DNA from: an uncultured Eubacteriales bacterium
GTDB lineage: Bacteria > Bacillota > Clostridia > Oscillospirales > CAG-272
Assembly (NCBI GenBank): GCA_934481515.1
Contig: CAKSPO010000043.1
Coordinates: 1 to 14,342, forward strand
Length of the DNA stretch: 14,342 nt
Direction: 5' to 3'
The notes beneath the pieces are model-generated. The model was not told the DNA's origin. It saw nothing but the letters and a program-made list of their open reading frames with translations, and made no database searches. The translations under genes were made by a program, and so were the position numbers. This document shows, piece by piece, positions 13,879 through 14,342 of this stretch. Numbering within the stretch: position 1 is the first letter of the stretch; every line of letters starts with the position of its first letter.

Positions 13879-14342
13879 GCTCCGATCCAGCTCTCATCCG
13901 AGGGATTGTTGCGGAATGCGATCAGCCGGCGGATGTCCTCCCGGGCGATATAGCCCTCTTCGCCTGCCATTTCCGCAACCGTATCAAAATCCGTCAGGCT
14001 GACGTTCCGGACGTTTGCTTCCTCCAGCCGTGCAAGCCCCTTTTTCATTCCATAGGTAAAAATGCTGACAATTCCGAGTACCTCGGCTCCCGCCTCACGC
14101 AGGGCATCCACCACTTCGATTACACTGCCGCCGGTGGAAATCAGATCCTCCACGACAACCGTTTTCTGCCCTTTTTCCAGTTTCCCTTCAATCCGGTTTT
14201 GTCTGCCGTGATCCTTGGCACCGGATCGGACATATCCCATCGGCAATCCGAGAAACTCCGCTGCAATTGCCGCATGTGCGATCCCGGCGGTGGAGGTTCC
14301 CATCAGAATTTCCGCCTCCGGATATTCTCTTTTTATCGTTTC
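13875..14342 (-). CDS. pyrE: Orotate phosphoribosyltransferase (C-terminal part, cut by window edge)
   Basis: Visible are 155 codons, running in frame off the window end. The PRPP-binding motif VVVEDLISTGGSV, preceded by YVRSGAKDHGRQNRIEG with the catalytic-loop Lys/His, and MGTSTAGIAHAAIAAEFLGLP identify PyrE, which converts orotate and PRPP to OMP. The full protein is usually about 200-230 residues, so roughly a quarter to a third is missing. The stop overlaps the pyrB GTG by 4 bp, so the two pyrimidine genes are translationally coupled. The gene is probably intact outside the window. Confidence 0.93.
   Translation of the reverse strand, partial: ETIKREYPEAEILMGTSTAGIAHAAIAAEFLGLPMGYVRSGAKDHGRQNRIEGKLEKGQKTVVVEDLISTGGSVIEVVDALREAGAEVLGIVSIFTYGMKKGLARLEEANVRNVSLTDFDTVAEMAGEEGYIAREDIRRLIAFRNNPSDESWIGA

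Noticed and set aside
12757..13953. 398-codon plus-strand frame opposite pyrB
   Set aside because: Antisense to an enzyme with all catalytic motifs; no supporting signal of its own.

Overview
The window reads as chromosomal DNA from an anaerobic, gut-type Clostridia (Eubacteriales; an Oscillospiraceae-like lineage is plausible). This rests on family content seen here (YesM/YesN-type two-component system, lipoprotein sugar-binding proteins, TnpV, an InlB-type repeat, a DUF6514-like protein), strong AGGAGG-type ribosome binding sites, sigma-A promoters and a base composition near 50% GC. Species assignment is inference. Every gene lies on the minus strand except one small gene at 11893-12126, so transcription runs mostly from high to low coordinates.

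Region 1 (43-404) is a frameshifted tnpV, a remnant of a mobile element. Region 2 (538-5858) is a tightly coupled operon in the order response regulator, histidine kinase, sugar-binding lipoprotein, aldo-keto reductase. The spacings are 10 bp, a 4-bp overlap and either a 4-bp overlap or a short gap. It is driven from a good sigma-A promoter at 5892-5921 whose -35 lies inside an 8-bp inverted repeat. Region 3 (5998-10324) is a galactose/glucose-type ABC importer operon, mglB-mglA-mglC, followed by a small membrane-anchored protein with one InlB/Flg_new repeat. It ends in a rho-independent terminator at 5952-5989. Strong hairpins sit between mglB and mglA and after mglC. The simplest reading of regions 2 and 3 is a sugar-sensing circuit: an extracytoplasmic binding protein and a Cache-type kinase report sugar to an AraC-type regulator that controls the importer. 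This resembles the described XylFII-LytS/YesN arrangement of clostridia, but the link is inferred from gene order.

Region 4 (10325-12222) is regulatory and small-gene territory. It holds a terminator, a stretch that may encode a short RNA, an Xre-type DNA-binding protein with a C-terminal membrane anchor, and a divergently transcribed DUF6514-like protein. The Xre promoter is a perfect consensus (TTGACA, 17 bp, TATAAT) whose -35 is the centre of a perfect 17-bp palindrome, and about 320 bp separate it from the start codon.

Region 5 (12187-14342) is the 3' end of a pyrimidine operon. The C-terminal part of PyrE overlaps PyrB by 4 bp. PyrB is unusual in carrying a PyrI-like four-cysteine zinc domain at its C terminus, with no room for the nucleotide-binding allosteric domain. 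Between pyrB and a bidirectional terminator lie a start-less lipoprotein reading frame and a hydrophobic reading frame, best seen as gene remnants.

No rRNA, tRNA, CRISPR array or intact insertion sequence was seen.
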